IMG/VR virus record: IMGVR_UViG_3300046007_011607
Span: 1 to 30,396 of that record
Length of the DNA: 30,396 nucleotides
Strand: one strand, 5' to 3'
DNA from: a virus
In this document: in pieces, positions 7,846 to 15,263 of the stretch
How the letters are laid out: each line of letters starts with the position of its first letter
How positions within the stretch are numbered: the first letter of the stretch is position 1
Notes under the pieces: model-generated
Told to the model about the DNA's origin: nothing
What the model saw: the letters and a program-made list of their open reading frames with translations, nothing else
The model's database searches: none
Translations under genes and position numbers: made by a program

Positions 7846-9101
7846 TGACCACGTTCCCTCCCTTGGTCCCTGCTGATGTTCTCATCACCCCCGGCGCAAT
7901 CCCTGCGACGGTGGTTCAGGGCTATGACGGCAGCCCCGTCACCACCACGGCAGACACGATGGCCACCGGCGACGCGCTGACCCTGCCGTTCCAGAACCTC
8001 TCCGAGGCTGAGGCCAACGTAATTCGCAATCACGAGCGCGATCAGCAGGGCCGTCCATTTGCGTTTGATGCCATTACCCTGCCCCCAGCTCTGTCGCTGC
8101 CCGGCTATGCCTGGGTCTACGCGGGCGACCCTCAACAGGAGGACATCCGATCGGTTGCGGGCTCCGAGCTTTATTTTCTGACCTGCACTTTTCGGGCGGT
8201 GCGGGCGCGGGTGGCCCTGGTGCCGAGCGCCACATCCCGCATCGTGCTGCGAGCATCCCCCGCCAGGGCTCTGCCGGCTGGGCCGCCGGGGGGCACCTCT
8301 TCCATTCGATTGACACCTACGGCAGCCGGGGTCATGACGACACCCCCAGGTGATCGATCGTTCCTGCTGCTCCGTCCTACAGCGGCAAACGTTATCTCTA
8401 CGCCACTTAACGATCCTTTGTACGGTTCCGTTATTCTACATCTGCCAATGACTGGCGAAAATAACAGTACAATATTTACCGATGTTAGCGAGACAGGATT
8501 AACTACAACCCCGCAAGGCAACGCAAAAATCAGCACAGCCCAAAGTAAGTGGGGGGGTGGGAGTGGCCACTTTGATGGCGATTCAAGCTGGCTTGCGGTC
8601 GCATTATCTAAAAGCATTGATACAAGTGATTATACAATTCGCTTTTGGTTTCAATCTATTAACGTTACAAATAATGGCCTGTTTGAATTTGCCACCACCA
8701 GCGGCACTCCTAGCGGATTGCGAGCCGGGCTTTTTGATCAAACTGCCAACGGGCAAAACAGTGTACAAATCCAAAGAAGCAGTGAAACCGTCGATGAATC
8801 ACTCTCTTTAATTTCTGATAACACTTGGTACTTTTTCCAGCAAACCCGCACTAATGGAGCGGTTAGAACGTCAATTGGCTCAACAGCAGGCAACATTCTT
8901 TCATACGATCCTATAATAACCAGTCCAGGCAGAGACTGGACGGACAACTTTTCTCAGGGATTTATTGACATTGGCCTTTATGCTGGAGTGGGCGGCATTG
9001 TCTACGGAGTCGCCAGTTTCCATGGTTACATAAATGATTTTCAAGTAACCAAAGCCGCGCGGCCGCATGTCGTCCCAACTGGACCGCTGCCGATTTTTTA
9101 A
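7845..9101 (+). CDS. Tail protein with C-terminal LamG/ConA-like lectin domain (receptor-binding candidate)
   Basis: The ATG at 7845 overlaps the J-like stop (TGATG), giving 418 aa. Residues 1-125 form a virion-attachment type domain (GDALTLPFQNLSEAEAN). Residues 131-190 hold three imperfect repeats of about 20 residues (starting SRIVLRAS, SSIRLTPT and RSFLLLRPT). Residues about 197-410 resemble a LamG/concanavalin-like jelly roll: the strand pattern GSGHFDGDSSWLAV, the DYTIRFWFQS strand and the closing GYINDFQVTKAAR are typical. Base composition changes sharply near 8390, with the lectin part AT-rich. A carbohydrate-binding role at the tail tip is the natural inference; the ligand is unknown. 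Confidence 0.7.
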   Translation: MTTFPPLVPADVLITPGAIPATVVQGYDGSPVTTTADTMATGDALTLPFQNLSEAEANVIRNHERDQQGRPFAFDAITLPPALSLPGYAWVYAGDPQQEDIRSVAGSELYFLTCTFRAVRARVALVPSATSRIVLRASPARALPAGPPGGTSSIRLTPTAAGVMTTPPGDRSFLLLRPTAANVISTPLNDPLYGSVILHLPMTGENNSTIFTDVSETGLTTTPQGNAKISTAQSKWGGGSGHFDGDSSWLAVALSKSIDTSDYTIRFWFQSINVTNNGLFEFATTSGTPSGLRAGLFDQTANGQNSVQIQRSSETVDESLSLISDNTWYFFQQTRTNGAVRTSIGSTAGNILSYDPIITSPGRDWTDNFSQGFIDIGLYAGVGGIVYGVASFHGYINDFQVTKAARPHVVPTGPLPIF

Positions 9102-9104
9102 TTA

Positions 9105-9446
9105 CTACACGGCGGTCAACGAAACCCCAGTCACAAGCCACAATCCCCCAGGCCGCAGGCTCCATCTGGGCGCCGACGCATAGCGCCACAGGGTCACCGG
9201 CGGCGGTGATGCACGGCCAACCCAGGCAGCAGCCGGGAGCCCCCAGCATGACAGCAGTCCCACCGTGCGCCAGTGCTCCTGGAGGTCATCAAACTGCGCG
9301 GGGGTCAACAGCGGCAATGGCAGCTCCAGAGTTTGGCCCCGGACGGCATTGCCCGTCCTGAACCGCCGATCAATTTCATAGGCGATGCTGAATCCCCCGA
9401 GGGTGTGCGGCCTGCCGATAAGGGACAGGGATGCAGGAAAATCCAT
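9105..9446 (-). CDS. Small virion protein related to the N-terminus of the LamG tail protein
   Basis: A 113-aa protein on the opposite strand, its stop only three bases from the stop of the LamG gene. From residue 30 on, its pattern (TLELPLPLLTPAQFDDLQEH, then LWRYASAPRW and a closing VTGVSLTAV) parallels residues 35-120 of the LamG protein (ALTLPFQNLSEAEANVIRNH, WVYAGDP, LTCTFRAV). I read it as a stand-alone paralogue of that attachment domain. It starts by TAATG overlap with the gene before it, so the two form a small coupled unit. Confidence 0.6.
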   Translation of the reverse strand: MDFPASLSLIGRPHTLGGFSIAYEIDRRFRTGNAVRGQTLELPLPLLTPAQFDDLQEHWRTVGLLSCWGLPAAAWVGRASPPPVTLWRYASAPRWSLRPGGLWLVTGVSLTAV

Positions 9447-10300
9447 TAAGAAGCCAGTGCAGAAATTTCTATGGTGTTATCTCCAACGGGAAATACGTTA
9501 CCGCCTGAGAGATATGGTGCTCCAAAATTCATTATTAAAATCACGCGATCATCACTAGCGGCACCACCAAGCCGTAGATAAAATGCAACGTATTGGGCTG
9601 TATATGTAGCAGCTGGAAAGATTGGCCCATTAAATTTAATGATTGTTTTGTTTGCTGTGTCATCACGATTGATAGTCAGCGGGCACACGATGCCCCCAGC
9701 AGTGTAGCCAGCGGCTGACACCTCAAAAGCTGTCAGGCTTGACCTATAAGAATGCGCTACGTTTGGCGTGTAGCTTGCCGTCAGAAGCATCGCGTAAACC
9801 GTGGCAGTAGAAAGTATTAGCTGTTTATTGAAAATCGCCGTAAGGGTTGCGGTCGGGATTGTGTGCGCACCATCTCCCAGGAAAGCCGCGTCAAAGGTTG
9901 CGGCTTCAACCCTGAAAATTCCGCCTACGTGATTTTGCGGCGACCCAAAATTGTTGTATGCTAGTATATATTGCTCAGAAGGTATTGAACCTGTAGGGCG
10001 ATAACAAATCAGCATACCCTGAGCGCCCGTAATGTTGGCGTCGCTCCACTGCGTCTGGGCGATGGTCGTTGTGACGATCGCGCCTGCCGTGGCAATGGTC
10101 ACGGCGAGGGCTTTACCGCCTGCTGTGTAGCTGCCTACTGGGGTGATTTCGCCGCTGGTTACCGATGCCCTGGTGTCCATGGTGTCAGGGTCGAACACAA
10201 ACCCAGGCCCCATCAATTGCCCGTACCATGTGCCAGTCAGCGGAGCTGCTGGGGTGGCGATGGAATTTAGGTAGGCATTGGCGTAGGTGAAAGATGGCAC
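9446..10300 (-). CDS. Tail-appendage protein made of two copies of one structural domain
   Basis: A 284-aa protein with a GTG start at 10300. It contains two copies of a domain of about 130-140 residues: residues 1-138 and 139-284. Matched landmarks are GTWYGQLM / ATVYAMLL, TRASVTSGEI / YRSSLTAFEV, SYTAGG / GYTAGG, and ILAYNNFGSP / ILIMNFGAP. A single copy of this YTAGG-type domain recurs in phage structural proteins of uncertain role. Position next to the tail tip genes and coupling to an attachment-domain paralogue suggest a tail fibre or decoration protein. It is encoded opposite to the tail operon, so its timing may differ. No transmembrane or enzyme motif is seen. Confidence 0.6.
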   Translation of the reverse strand: MPSFTYANAYLNSIATPAAPLTGTWYGQLMGPGFVFDPDTMDTRASVTSGEITPVGSYTAGGKALAVTIATAGAIVTTTIAQTQWSDANITGAQGMLICYRPTGSIPSEQYILAYNNFGSPQNHVGGIFRVEAATFDAAFLGDGAHTIPTATLTAIFNKQLILSTATVYAMLLTASYTPNVAHSYRSSLTAFEVSAAGYTAGGIVCPLTINRDDTANKTIIKFNGPIFPAATYTAQYVAFYLRLGGAASDDRVILIMNFGAPYLSGGNVFPVGDNTIEISALAS

Positions 10301-10346
10301 GCGAAATCAGGGCTAGGATCTTGACAGCAGCTTAATCCCGCTAGTC

Positions 10347-10895
10347 ATGGCCCCATCGCCTACCGTCAGCCTCCCAGTTCCATTTTTTTCCCAGCTCGAC
10401 CCGAGCGACGGGCCCGAGGGGTGGCGCCAATGCCAGACCAGCTCGATCGCCATGGCCCTGGCCTACCTGAAGGTGCCGGGGATTGTGGACGACACCGATT
10501 ACCTGGCCATCGTGCGCAGTATCGGTGACACCACAGCGGCCGAGACTCACCGGCGAGCCCTGGCCTCCCTGAAGGCGCCGGCCACGTTCCGGCAAAACAT
10601 GGGGGTCGATGACCTGAAGGCCTGCTTGCTGCGGCGCCAGCCCGTGGCGATCGGCATCCTGCACCGTGGCCCCGTCACCCGGCCCAGTGGAGGCGGGCAT
10701 TTTGTCATCGTGACCGGGTATGACGCCAGAGGCTGGCTGGTTCATGATCCGTACGGCGAGCTTGATCTGGTCGCTGGAGGGTGGGCGCGGACGGGCAACG
10801 GCAGCGGCCGGGGCCAGCACTATTCGTTTCGCAACACCAACCCCAGGTGGTTGGTTGAGGGGCCCCGGTCGGGTTGGGGGTGGACGTTCCCGTGA
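10347..10895 (+). CDS. C39-like cysteine peptidase (endolysin or virion peptidase candidate)
   Basis: A 182-aa protein matching the peptidase C39-like family. The catalytic triad can be placed: Cys29 in QCQTSSIAMAL, His118 in GGGHFVIVTGYD, and Asp134 in LVHDPYGE. No signal peptide or cell-wall-binding domain follows, only a C-terminal segment of about 40 Gly/Trp/Arg-rich residues. Phages use such domains to cut peptide cross-bridges in peptidoglycan, either for lysis or inside the virion during entry. It stands alone on the + strand after a divergent intergenic gap of 46 bases, so a promoter there is likely. No holin lies beside it, leaving its exact role open. Confidence 0.8.
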   Translation: MAPSPTVSLPVPFFSQLDPSDGPEGWRQCQTSSIAMALAYLKVPGIVDDTDYLAIVRSIGDTTAAETHRRALASLKAPATFRQNMGVDDLKACLLRRQPVAIGILHRGPVTRPSGGGHFVIVTGYDARGWLVHDPYGELDLVAGGWARTGNGSGRGQHYSFRNTNPRWLVEGPRSGWGWTFP

Positions 10896-11156
10896 TCAGC
10901 CCTCCCGCCAGCCCCCCTCGTCCTGCACCATGCCGCCCCACCCATGCCGCCCCGCGTCGGCATCCTCGTCTAGCCCCTCGATCGGTTCCAGCTGGGCCCA
11001 TCGTGCCAGTTGCTGGGCCCGCCGCTGCTCAATCAAGGCGCGGATCTGGGCGGGTGATCGATCCTGGTGTAGAACCCCGTCAATGCAAACTTCCAGGCAG
11101 TAGCCGCCATTTTTTGCGTCTGTTCCTACTCTCGTTTCAAAATCCTGATCCGCCAT
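10896..11156 (-). CDS. Small unknown protein
   Basis: The start is placed at the ATG at 11156, giving 86 aa beginning MADQDFETRVGTDAKNGGYC. The first half looks like a beta-sheet unit (YCLEVCIDGVLHQ) followed by an Arg/Gln-rich helix (PAQIRALIEQRRAQQLARWA) and a Gly-rich tail. No family is recognised. The stop codon directly abuts the C39 peptidase stop, so the two are convergent. Its start codon shares the CATG at 11154-11157 with the opposite-strand gene. Confidence 0.5.
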   Translation of the reverse strand: MADQDFETRVGTDAKNGGYCLEVCIDGVLHQDRSPAQIRALIEQRRAQQLARWAQLEPIEGLDEDADAGRHGWGGMVQDEGGWREG

Positions 11157-11445
11157 GGGCTCAATCTCGAATAGTTGGATGGTGCCGACGCTCAGCCTAG
11201 AAACGCAGCTGAGCAGGGCCCTGGATCGGCGGACTGCTGCCCACCTATGCCGGGACGATTTGAGCATCGTGGTTGACGGCTTGATTGTGCAGGCCTATGG
11301 CCAGAAGGCCCTGATCGATGCCCTGCTGGGCCGCGTGCGGTGCCTGGAAGTGGAGCTCGTCTTGGCCCGTGATGCTCGGCCGCTCCAGCCTCCGAGCGAT
11401 GAACACCAGCAGTGGGCCAGGGAGGTGCTGCAGGAGTTGGGGTGA
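11155..11445 (+). CDS. Small unknown helical protein
   Basis: A 96-aa frame from the ATG at 11155; an alternative ATG at 11179 would give 88 aa and would avoid overlapping the divergent gene's start codon. The chain is mostly helical (LVLARDARPLQPPSDEHQQW, EVLQELG) with no cysteine pairs or membrane segment. No family is recognised. It is a single-gene unit followed by a structured 160-base intergenic region. Confidence 0.5.
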   Translation: MGSISNSWMVPTLSLETQLSRALDRRTAAHLCRDDLSIVVDGLIVQAYGQKALIDALLGRVRCLEVELVLARDARPLQPPSDEHQQWAREVLQELG

Positions 11446-11473
11446 TTGGTGGTCCCTCCGGAGTTAAACCGGT

Positions 11474-11539
11474 GACTGGATGGTGCCCTGCATTGCAGCC
11501 GGGTCCCCTGTGGTTCGGGGATCGATTTACCATCCAGTC
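11474..11539. repeat. Long inverted repeat with two internal hairpins
   Basis: The arms GACTGGATGGT (11474-11484) and ACCATCCAGTC (11529-11539) are perfectly complementary over 11 bases. Between them lie two smaller hairpins: CTGC-att-GCAG near 11488 and TCCCC-tgtggttc-GGGGA (about 11504-11521). Together they could fold as a three-way junction. There is no T tract, so this is not a classic terminator. It fills most of the gene-free stretch 11446-11603 between two convergent transcription units. Confidence 0.55.
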
Positions 11540-11603
11540 CTATAGCCGTTTGCACGCAGGGACGGCCCACTTCTTAGCCCCTTCGGGAGCGCCAGGAACA
11601 TGG

Positions 11604-11888
11604 TCACGGTATCACCGGCCCCACGCGATGCACGGCCCAGTAGGCGCCACGACCTGTAGGCGCTGTGGCGTCAATCAGGCCGTGCTGGACAAGTGCCGAA
11701 ACGCGGCGACTAACGGTGGGCTGGCTGCAGTTCCATCGGGCCTGCAGTTCTGCCGTGGTAACCAGTGGCGTCAGTCCTGAGCGGATGCGTGGCCCCAGCC
11801 ATTCGGCCAGCTCCAGGCAGTCGAGCAGGGTGTTTGCAGACACCCATGGGCGGCGGGCTAGGACGGTGCGCACTAGGTCAGGGGTCAC
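11604..11888 (-). CDS. Winged helix-turn-helix protein
   Basis: The start is placed at the GTG at 11888, which overlaps the Tmk stop as GTGA (94 aa); a longer frame would overlap tmk by 40 bases. Residues about 45-85 (TTAELQARWNCSQPTVSRRV, SALVQHGLI) are a clear helix-turn-helix with recognition helix SQPTVSRRVSALV, followed by a wing with GRGAYW. It resembles small winged-HTH regulators. As the last gene of the 19290-11604 operon it could feed back on early transcription. Target sites are unknown. Confidence 0.65.
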   Translation of the reverse strand: MTPDLVRTVLARRPWVSANTLLDCLELAEWLGPRIRSGLTPLVTTAELQARWNCSQPTVSRRVSALVQHGLIDATAPTGRGAYWAVHRVGPVIP

Positions 11889-12547
11889 GCCCGCCCCCCA
11901 AACTGGCAGGCCATGGCGCGGCAACAGTCCGCCGTCACGGCAGCTACAGGCTTGCCTGCATCGATGCGGGCCCAGTCTCGTTGGTCGGCCAGGCTTTCAA
12001 ATCCATAAGCTACGCGGGCCAGGAACGCCACCCCCTCCCCCTCAAGGCGATCAGCCAGTTGCTCGCGTCGCCGCCAGCATGAATCGATCAGGGACACATC
12101 CAGCCAGAGGGTGAGATCGGCCTGTAGACCGCCTGTGGTCACGGTTTCCAGTGTGCGCAACAGAGGCTCGCCCCAGCCCCTGCCATAGCCCTGATATGCG
12201 GCGGTTGATCCGGTGAACCGATCACACAGCACCCAATCCCCCCGCTCCAGCGCCGGCCGCAAAACGGTTTCGACATGCTGGGCCCGGTCGGCTGCATAGA
12301 GCAGCAGCTCGGCACGGGGCACGGGGGCTGTTCCGTCGGGAGAATGCAGCAGCAGCTCCCGCAACGCCTGACCCAGGGCGGTTCCCCCAGGCTCTCGACT
12401 CACAACCACGCGGGCGCCAGGGGGCAGCAGTCCGCTGGTGGGCAGCCATTCCTGCAGGGCCTCAATCTGCGTGGTCTTGCCACAGCCGTCGATCCCTTCC
12501 AGGACGATGAACCGGCCACGGGCTGGGGTTGGGTTGGGCTTATCCAC
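11885..12547 (-). CDS. tmk: Thymidylate kinase
   Basis: The 220-aa protein phosphorylates dTMP to dTDP with ATP in the cytoplasm. The P-loop GIDGCGKTT is at residues 18-26, the REPGGT motif at 51-56, and the DR motif (CDRFTGSTAAYQGYGRG) starts at 108. A LID-like Arg-rich segment (WRRREQLADRLEGEG) follows near 160. Length is normal for Tmk. The start is a GTG at 12547, overlapping the dcd stop by 8 bases. Coupling to dCTP deaminase makes a short pyrimidine route toward dTTP. No thymidylate synthase is seen in the window, so that step would fall to the host or to a gene outside. Confidence 0.92.
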   Translation of the reverse strand: MDKPNPTPARGRFIVLEGIDGCGKTTQIEALQEWLPTSGLLPPGARVVVSREPGGTALGQALRELLLHSPDGTAPVPRAELLLYAADRAQHVETVLRPALERGDWVLCDRFTGSTAAYQGYGRGWGEPLLRTLETVTTGGLQADLTLWLDVSLIDSCWRRREQLADRLEGEGVAFLARVAYGFESLADQRDWARIDAGKPVAAVTADCCRAMACQFGGRA

Positions 12548-13055
12548 GTGACCCCTTGACGGTTTGATCCCCGTTGTAGCGGCCAGTCTCTGCGTAGCTC
12601 GCCAGTGGCGTTGAATCCATCTTCATAAACTTCATCTGCCCGATCTTGAGCCCTGGGTAGATGCCAATCCAGTGAAACCGGCGCACGTTCTTTAGCTCAA
12701 GGGTCAGGCGGGAACCGTTCCAACCAGGATCGCACCATCCAGCGAGCAGATGCTGCAACCCCTCGCGGGCGCGGGATGACTTCAGCACGAACTGCGCTGC
12801 AATGCAGTTGGGCAGGTTAAAAATGGGCTCAGCCTCGGCGAGCAGGAATTGCCCTGGCACCACCTGATAGGGATTTGCGGGGGTGTAGTTGGCAATGCAG
12901 CAGGGCACAAGATCCGGTCCTTCACTGGATTCGATCAGGATGTTTGAACCCAGGCGAAGATCCAGGCTGGCGGGATTCAGCAGTTCGGGATCAAAGGGTG
13001 TGACCATGCCCGATTCGCAAAGAGCGCGGATTTGAAAGTCAGCAAGGATAGTCAT
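12540..13055 (-). CDS. dcd: dCTP deaminase (dUTPase-superfamily)
   Basis: The 171-aa protein should convert dCTP to dUTP. Diagnostic motifs are SLDLRLG (30-36), KSSRAREGL (92-100), GWCDPGWNG (106-114) and the LTLELKN strand whose Glu (about residue 120) corresponds to the catalytic Glu of dCTP deaminases rather than the Asp of plain dUTPases. KIGQMKFMKMD follows at 137-147. Length is slightly under the bacterial enzyme. The start is an ATG at 13055 after a 43-base gap; no Shine-Dalgarno sequence is seen, and the leader carries CTCACCCCTGA, the same string found before the gene at 1532. A bifunctional deaminase/dUTPase cannot be excluded. Confidence 0.88.
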   Translation of the reverse strand: MTILADFQIRALCESGMVTPFDPELLNPASLDLRLGSNILIESSEGPDLVPCCIANYTPANPYQVVPGQFLLAEAEPIFNLPNCIAAQFVLKSSRAREGLQHLLAGWCDPGWNGSRLTLELKNVRRFHWIGIYPGLKIGQMKFMKMDSTPLASYAETGRYNGDQTVKGSRG

Positions 13056-13098
13056 GCAAGTGGAGAGTCAGGGGTGAGGGTGAATGGGGATGGAATGA

Positions 13099-13269
13099 TC
13101 ACGGGTCCAGCTCGTCAGCGATGCGGAATAGCCGATCCGGCGCGAGGGGTTCGCGCGACTTGAGCAGCGCCAGGGCCCTGAAGCCCTGGGCGACGGCCTC
13201 GTTCAGGGTTGGGCTGTCTCTGAAGGCGGCCAGGATTGCCAGGGTGTCGGGGCTCTTGGGGGTGCTCAC
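13099..13269 (-). CDS. Small unknown protein, 56 aa
   Basis: A short frame with a GTG start at 13269 that overlaps the upstream stop as GTGA, the coupling used throughout this operon. The product is (M)STPKSPDTLAILAAF... with Ala/Leu-rich helices and ends RLFRIADELDP. Composition is that of a soluble helical protein. No family is recognised. Its support comes from the exact coupling and the protein-like composition. Confidence 0.6.
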   Translation of the reverse strand: MSTPKSPDTLAILAAFRDSPTLNEAVAQGFRALALLKSREPLAPDRLFRIADELDP

Positions 13270-13973
13270 GCCGCCACCTCCCCAGCATGAAGCGCTGGCG
13301 CCATCTCGCCTTCATAGCCGCAATGTGGGCACTTACTTACCGGCTCCGGCACAGCCACCTCCCCGGCCTCCACCCCAACGCCAAACACTGCTCTGGTCTG
13401 CGAATCCCAGTGCCCCACCGCCGCTCGTTTGAGCACGCCCACGACCGTATCGATGGCGCCATGCCAGGCCTTACCCTCTGCCCCGGTGTAGCCACCTAAA
13501 AAATCGTGGAAGCCCTGGGCCAGGCGAATGGCGTCTAGGTATGTGGGGCGGGCCGCATCCCCCAGCTCCGGCGCTGGCGGGGTGGCTGGGTTTTCCCCAG
13601 GCGCTGGAGCCCCCTGCAGCGGGTTGCCCCACAGCTCCAGCGCACGGCGCATCGCGGGCACCGGGTCGCCGTTGAACAGCTCTGCCAGGTCGTAGAGATC
13701 CTCGTCGGTTGGCCGCTGCCCCTCCGGCTCAGCCTTCAGGGCGGCGGCATGGCGATGGCGATCGGCCCGGATCGCAAGGGCTTGGGCCCATGCCAATTGC
13801 TCGCGGGAATCCAGCGACTCCCACTGGTTATATTGGCCGGCCTGTTGATTCCATCGCTGGCGTAGATCGTCCTCTGATAGCGGGCCTGGGGGGATGTCGT
13901 CAGATGTCAGGGCGGCGGGCGTGGCCATGGTTTTGGGTTGATGGGTGATCTTGATCCAGTCGGGCATTGTCAT
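13266..13973 (-). CDS. Unknown phage protein with C-terminal CxxC
   Basis: A 235-aa acidic, Ala/Pro-rich protein. Residues about 25-95 are helical (PLSEDDLRQRWNQQAGQYNQ, EDLYDLAELFNGDPVPAM), 105-130 is a Pro-rich linker, and a second helical region follows. It ends with SKCPHCGYEGEMAPALHAGE, half of a zinc-ribbon signature (one CxxC only). It starts with an ATGA overlap. I do not recognise the family; it belongs to the unknown block between ssb and dcd. Confidence 0.65.
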   Translation of the reverse strand: MTMPDWIKITHQPKTMATPAALTSDDIPPGPLSEDDLRQRWNQQAGQYNQWESLDSREQLAWAQALAIRADRHRHAAALKAEPEGQRPTDEDLYDLAELFNGDPVPAMRRALELWGNPLQGAPAPGENPATPPAPELGDAARPTYLDAIRLAQGFHDFLGGYTGAEGKAWHGAIDTVVGVLKRAAVGHWDSQTRAVFGVGVEAGEVAVPEPVSKCPHCGYEGEMAPALHAGEVAA

Positions 13974-14635
13974 CGGTCGATCTCCTCGCGGAGCAACACA
14001 GAGCAGCCATGCTGCCCACAGGTGTCGAGCCAGACGGCTATCCCATGGATCGCGGCGCGTGTGCGAGCTTCGTCAACTCTCCCGTCTGGCAGTAACGGGA
14101 GTTCATTGCCGACGACCTCCACCAGCGCAGTAGGCGGGGGTGTTGGGGCGACTGGTGCCGGTGCTGGGGCTGCCGGCGGGAACTCCGATGTCCGGATCCC
14201 GTGCTCCTTCATCACCGGGCGGATGGCGGCGAGGGCCTCGGTGCAGCGTGCCTCAGCCCAGTGCAGGCATCCAATCGCGCGGGGCGAAACGGCTTCCCCC
14301 TCGGCAACATCCGCCAGGGCGGCCTCGGCCTGACGCAGGGCATTGGCAACCGGGCTGTCATCTACCTGGGCGGCGTCAGCAACTGAGTCGAACTGCGTGG
14401 CATCACCCTCAACCGGGTGACGCAACCCAGCCCCACGCTCCAGAGCCTCCAGCCGGCGGCAGAGCGCGGCGATGGTTTTGGCGTAGTGGTCGGTGAAGTC
14501 TGCAAACCATTGATCCTGGGCATCGGCGCGGGCGATCAGGTGCAGCAGAACCCTGGCGTCATCGTGGCCGCCTTCTGCCTGACTTTGCAGGCGGGCCAGG
14601 GTTGTTTCGGGAAGGTGGATACTTGAATTGGTCAT
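13970..14635 (-). CDS. Unknown Ala-rich helical protein
   Basis: A 221-aa protein. The N-terminus reads like a degenerate ribbon or helix (TNSSIHLPETTLARLQSQAE), followed by long helices around residues 45-130 (Leu/Ala/Glu-rich, coiled-coil potential), a Pro/Ala linker (AAPAPAPVAPTPPPTA) and a C-terminal segment with CGQHGCSVLLREE. No enzymatic motif is seen. It is coupled by ATGA on both sides. Confidence 0.65.
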   Translation of the reverse strand: MTNSSIHLPETTLARLQSQAEGGHDDARVLLHLIARADAQDQWFADFTDHYAKTIAALCRRLEALERGAGLRHPVEGDATQFDSVADAAQVDDSPVANALRQAEAALADVAEGEAVSPRAIGCLHWAEARCTEALAAIRPVMKEHGIRTSEFPPAAPAPAPVAPTPPPTALVEVVGNELPLLPDGRVDEARTRAAIHGIAVWLDTCGQHGCSVLLREEIDR

Positions 14636-14829
14636 GGTTTAGTTAAATCGTGAAAAACGGCTAAAACAAAACAAAGAAACGCCAAGATAAAAAAGTCAGT
14701 GGCAATTACCTTGACGTTAAAAATATAACCAATCCCAGCAGTCAGGCAAGCGGCGCTCATGGGATTTACCCATGGGTTGCCCTTGCCGGGTGGGCTGGGT
14801 GGGCGGGGAAAGTCGTAGGGTCCGGTCAT
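14632..14829 (-). CDS. Small membrane protein with two predicted transmembrane helices
   Basis: The start is set at the ATG at 14829 because it overlaps the upstream stop as ATGA; a longer frame would run into the neighbour. The 65-aa product has a Pro-rich soluble N-terminus, then hydrophobic segments at about 25-38 (SAACLTAGIGYIFNV) and 42-58 (DFFILAFLCFVLAVF). Such small early-operon membrane proteins can act as holins, antiholins or superinfection-exclusion factors; none can be chosen from sequence. Confidence 0.65.
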   Translation of the reverse strand: MTGPYDFPRPPSPPGKGNPWVNPMSAACLTAGIGYIFNVKVIATDFFILAFLCFVLAVFHDLTKP

Positions 14830-15263
14830 GGCTGCACCCCCGCCAGGTGCCTGACAGCCCAGGCCCGAACCCTCTCCCATCGCTGGCGGCGGGCGGCTTC
14901 CTTGTTGCTATCCGACCAACCTTCATTGGCCTCAACAACTTCCCAGGCCAGTGCCGGGGCAACGTCGAACGGCTCCGCAAAATGCGGGGGGTCGAGGTCT
15001 TCCTCCGTGGGGTCGTAGTACAGCGGCACAGCATCTGGCCCCCGGTAGCGACGAACCGCCCCGAACGCGCAACAACAGCCGGTCGCTTCATCCTCCAGTG
15101 CTCCGGCGGATAGCTCGGGTGTGGGCAAAGCGTCGAGTCCCGCCACCAGATCGCGCAACAGCCGCTGACCGCGTTGGCCACGGATGGCGGATCGCAGGGC
15201 CCCGGCCTGCTGGCCATACATCCAGGGCTCTAAACCGTAATCATCTTGGTAAAGGCGGCTCAC
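14826..15263 (-). CDS. Unknown phage protein
   Basis: A 145-aa acidic protein with a GTG start at 15263 (GTGA overlap). It begins MSRLYQDDYGLEPWMYG, has a CCC run near residue 63 (EATGCCCAFGAVRRY), an acidic middle and a Trp/Arg-rich helical end (RRQRWERVRAWAVRHLAG). No fold is recognised. The gene sits inside the fully coupled early operon. Confidence 0.65.
   Translation of the reverse strand: MSRLYQDDYGLEPWMYGQQAGALRSAIRGQRGQRLLRDLVAGLDALPTPELSAGALEDEATGCCCAFGAVRRYRGPDAVPLYYDPTEEDLDPPHFAEPFDVAPALAWEVVEANEGWSDSNKEAARRQRWERVRAWAVRHLAGVQP

Noticed and set aside
10301-10346. TTGACA at 10321 as a -35 element for the C39 peptidase gene
   Set aside because: No -10 fits at 16-18 bases downstream before the ATG at 10347.
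11446-11560. tRNA or tRNA fragment
   Set aside because: A T-arm-like hairpin (CCGG-N7-CCGG) and an ACCA can be seen on the - strand, but no matching acceptor, D or anticodon arms could be placed.
11665-12114. + strand frame of 149 aa
   Set aside because: Antisense to the winged-HTH and tmk genes, with an Arg/Pro-rich product lacking motifs.
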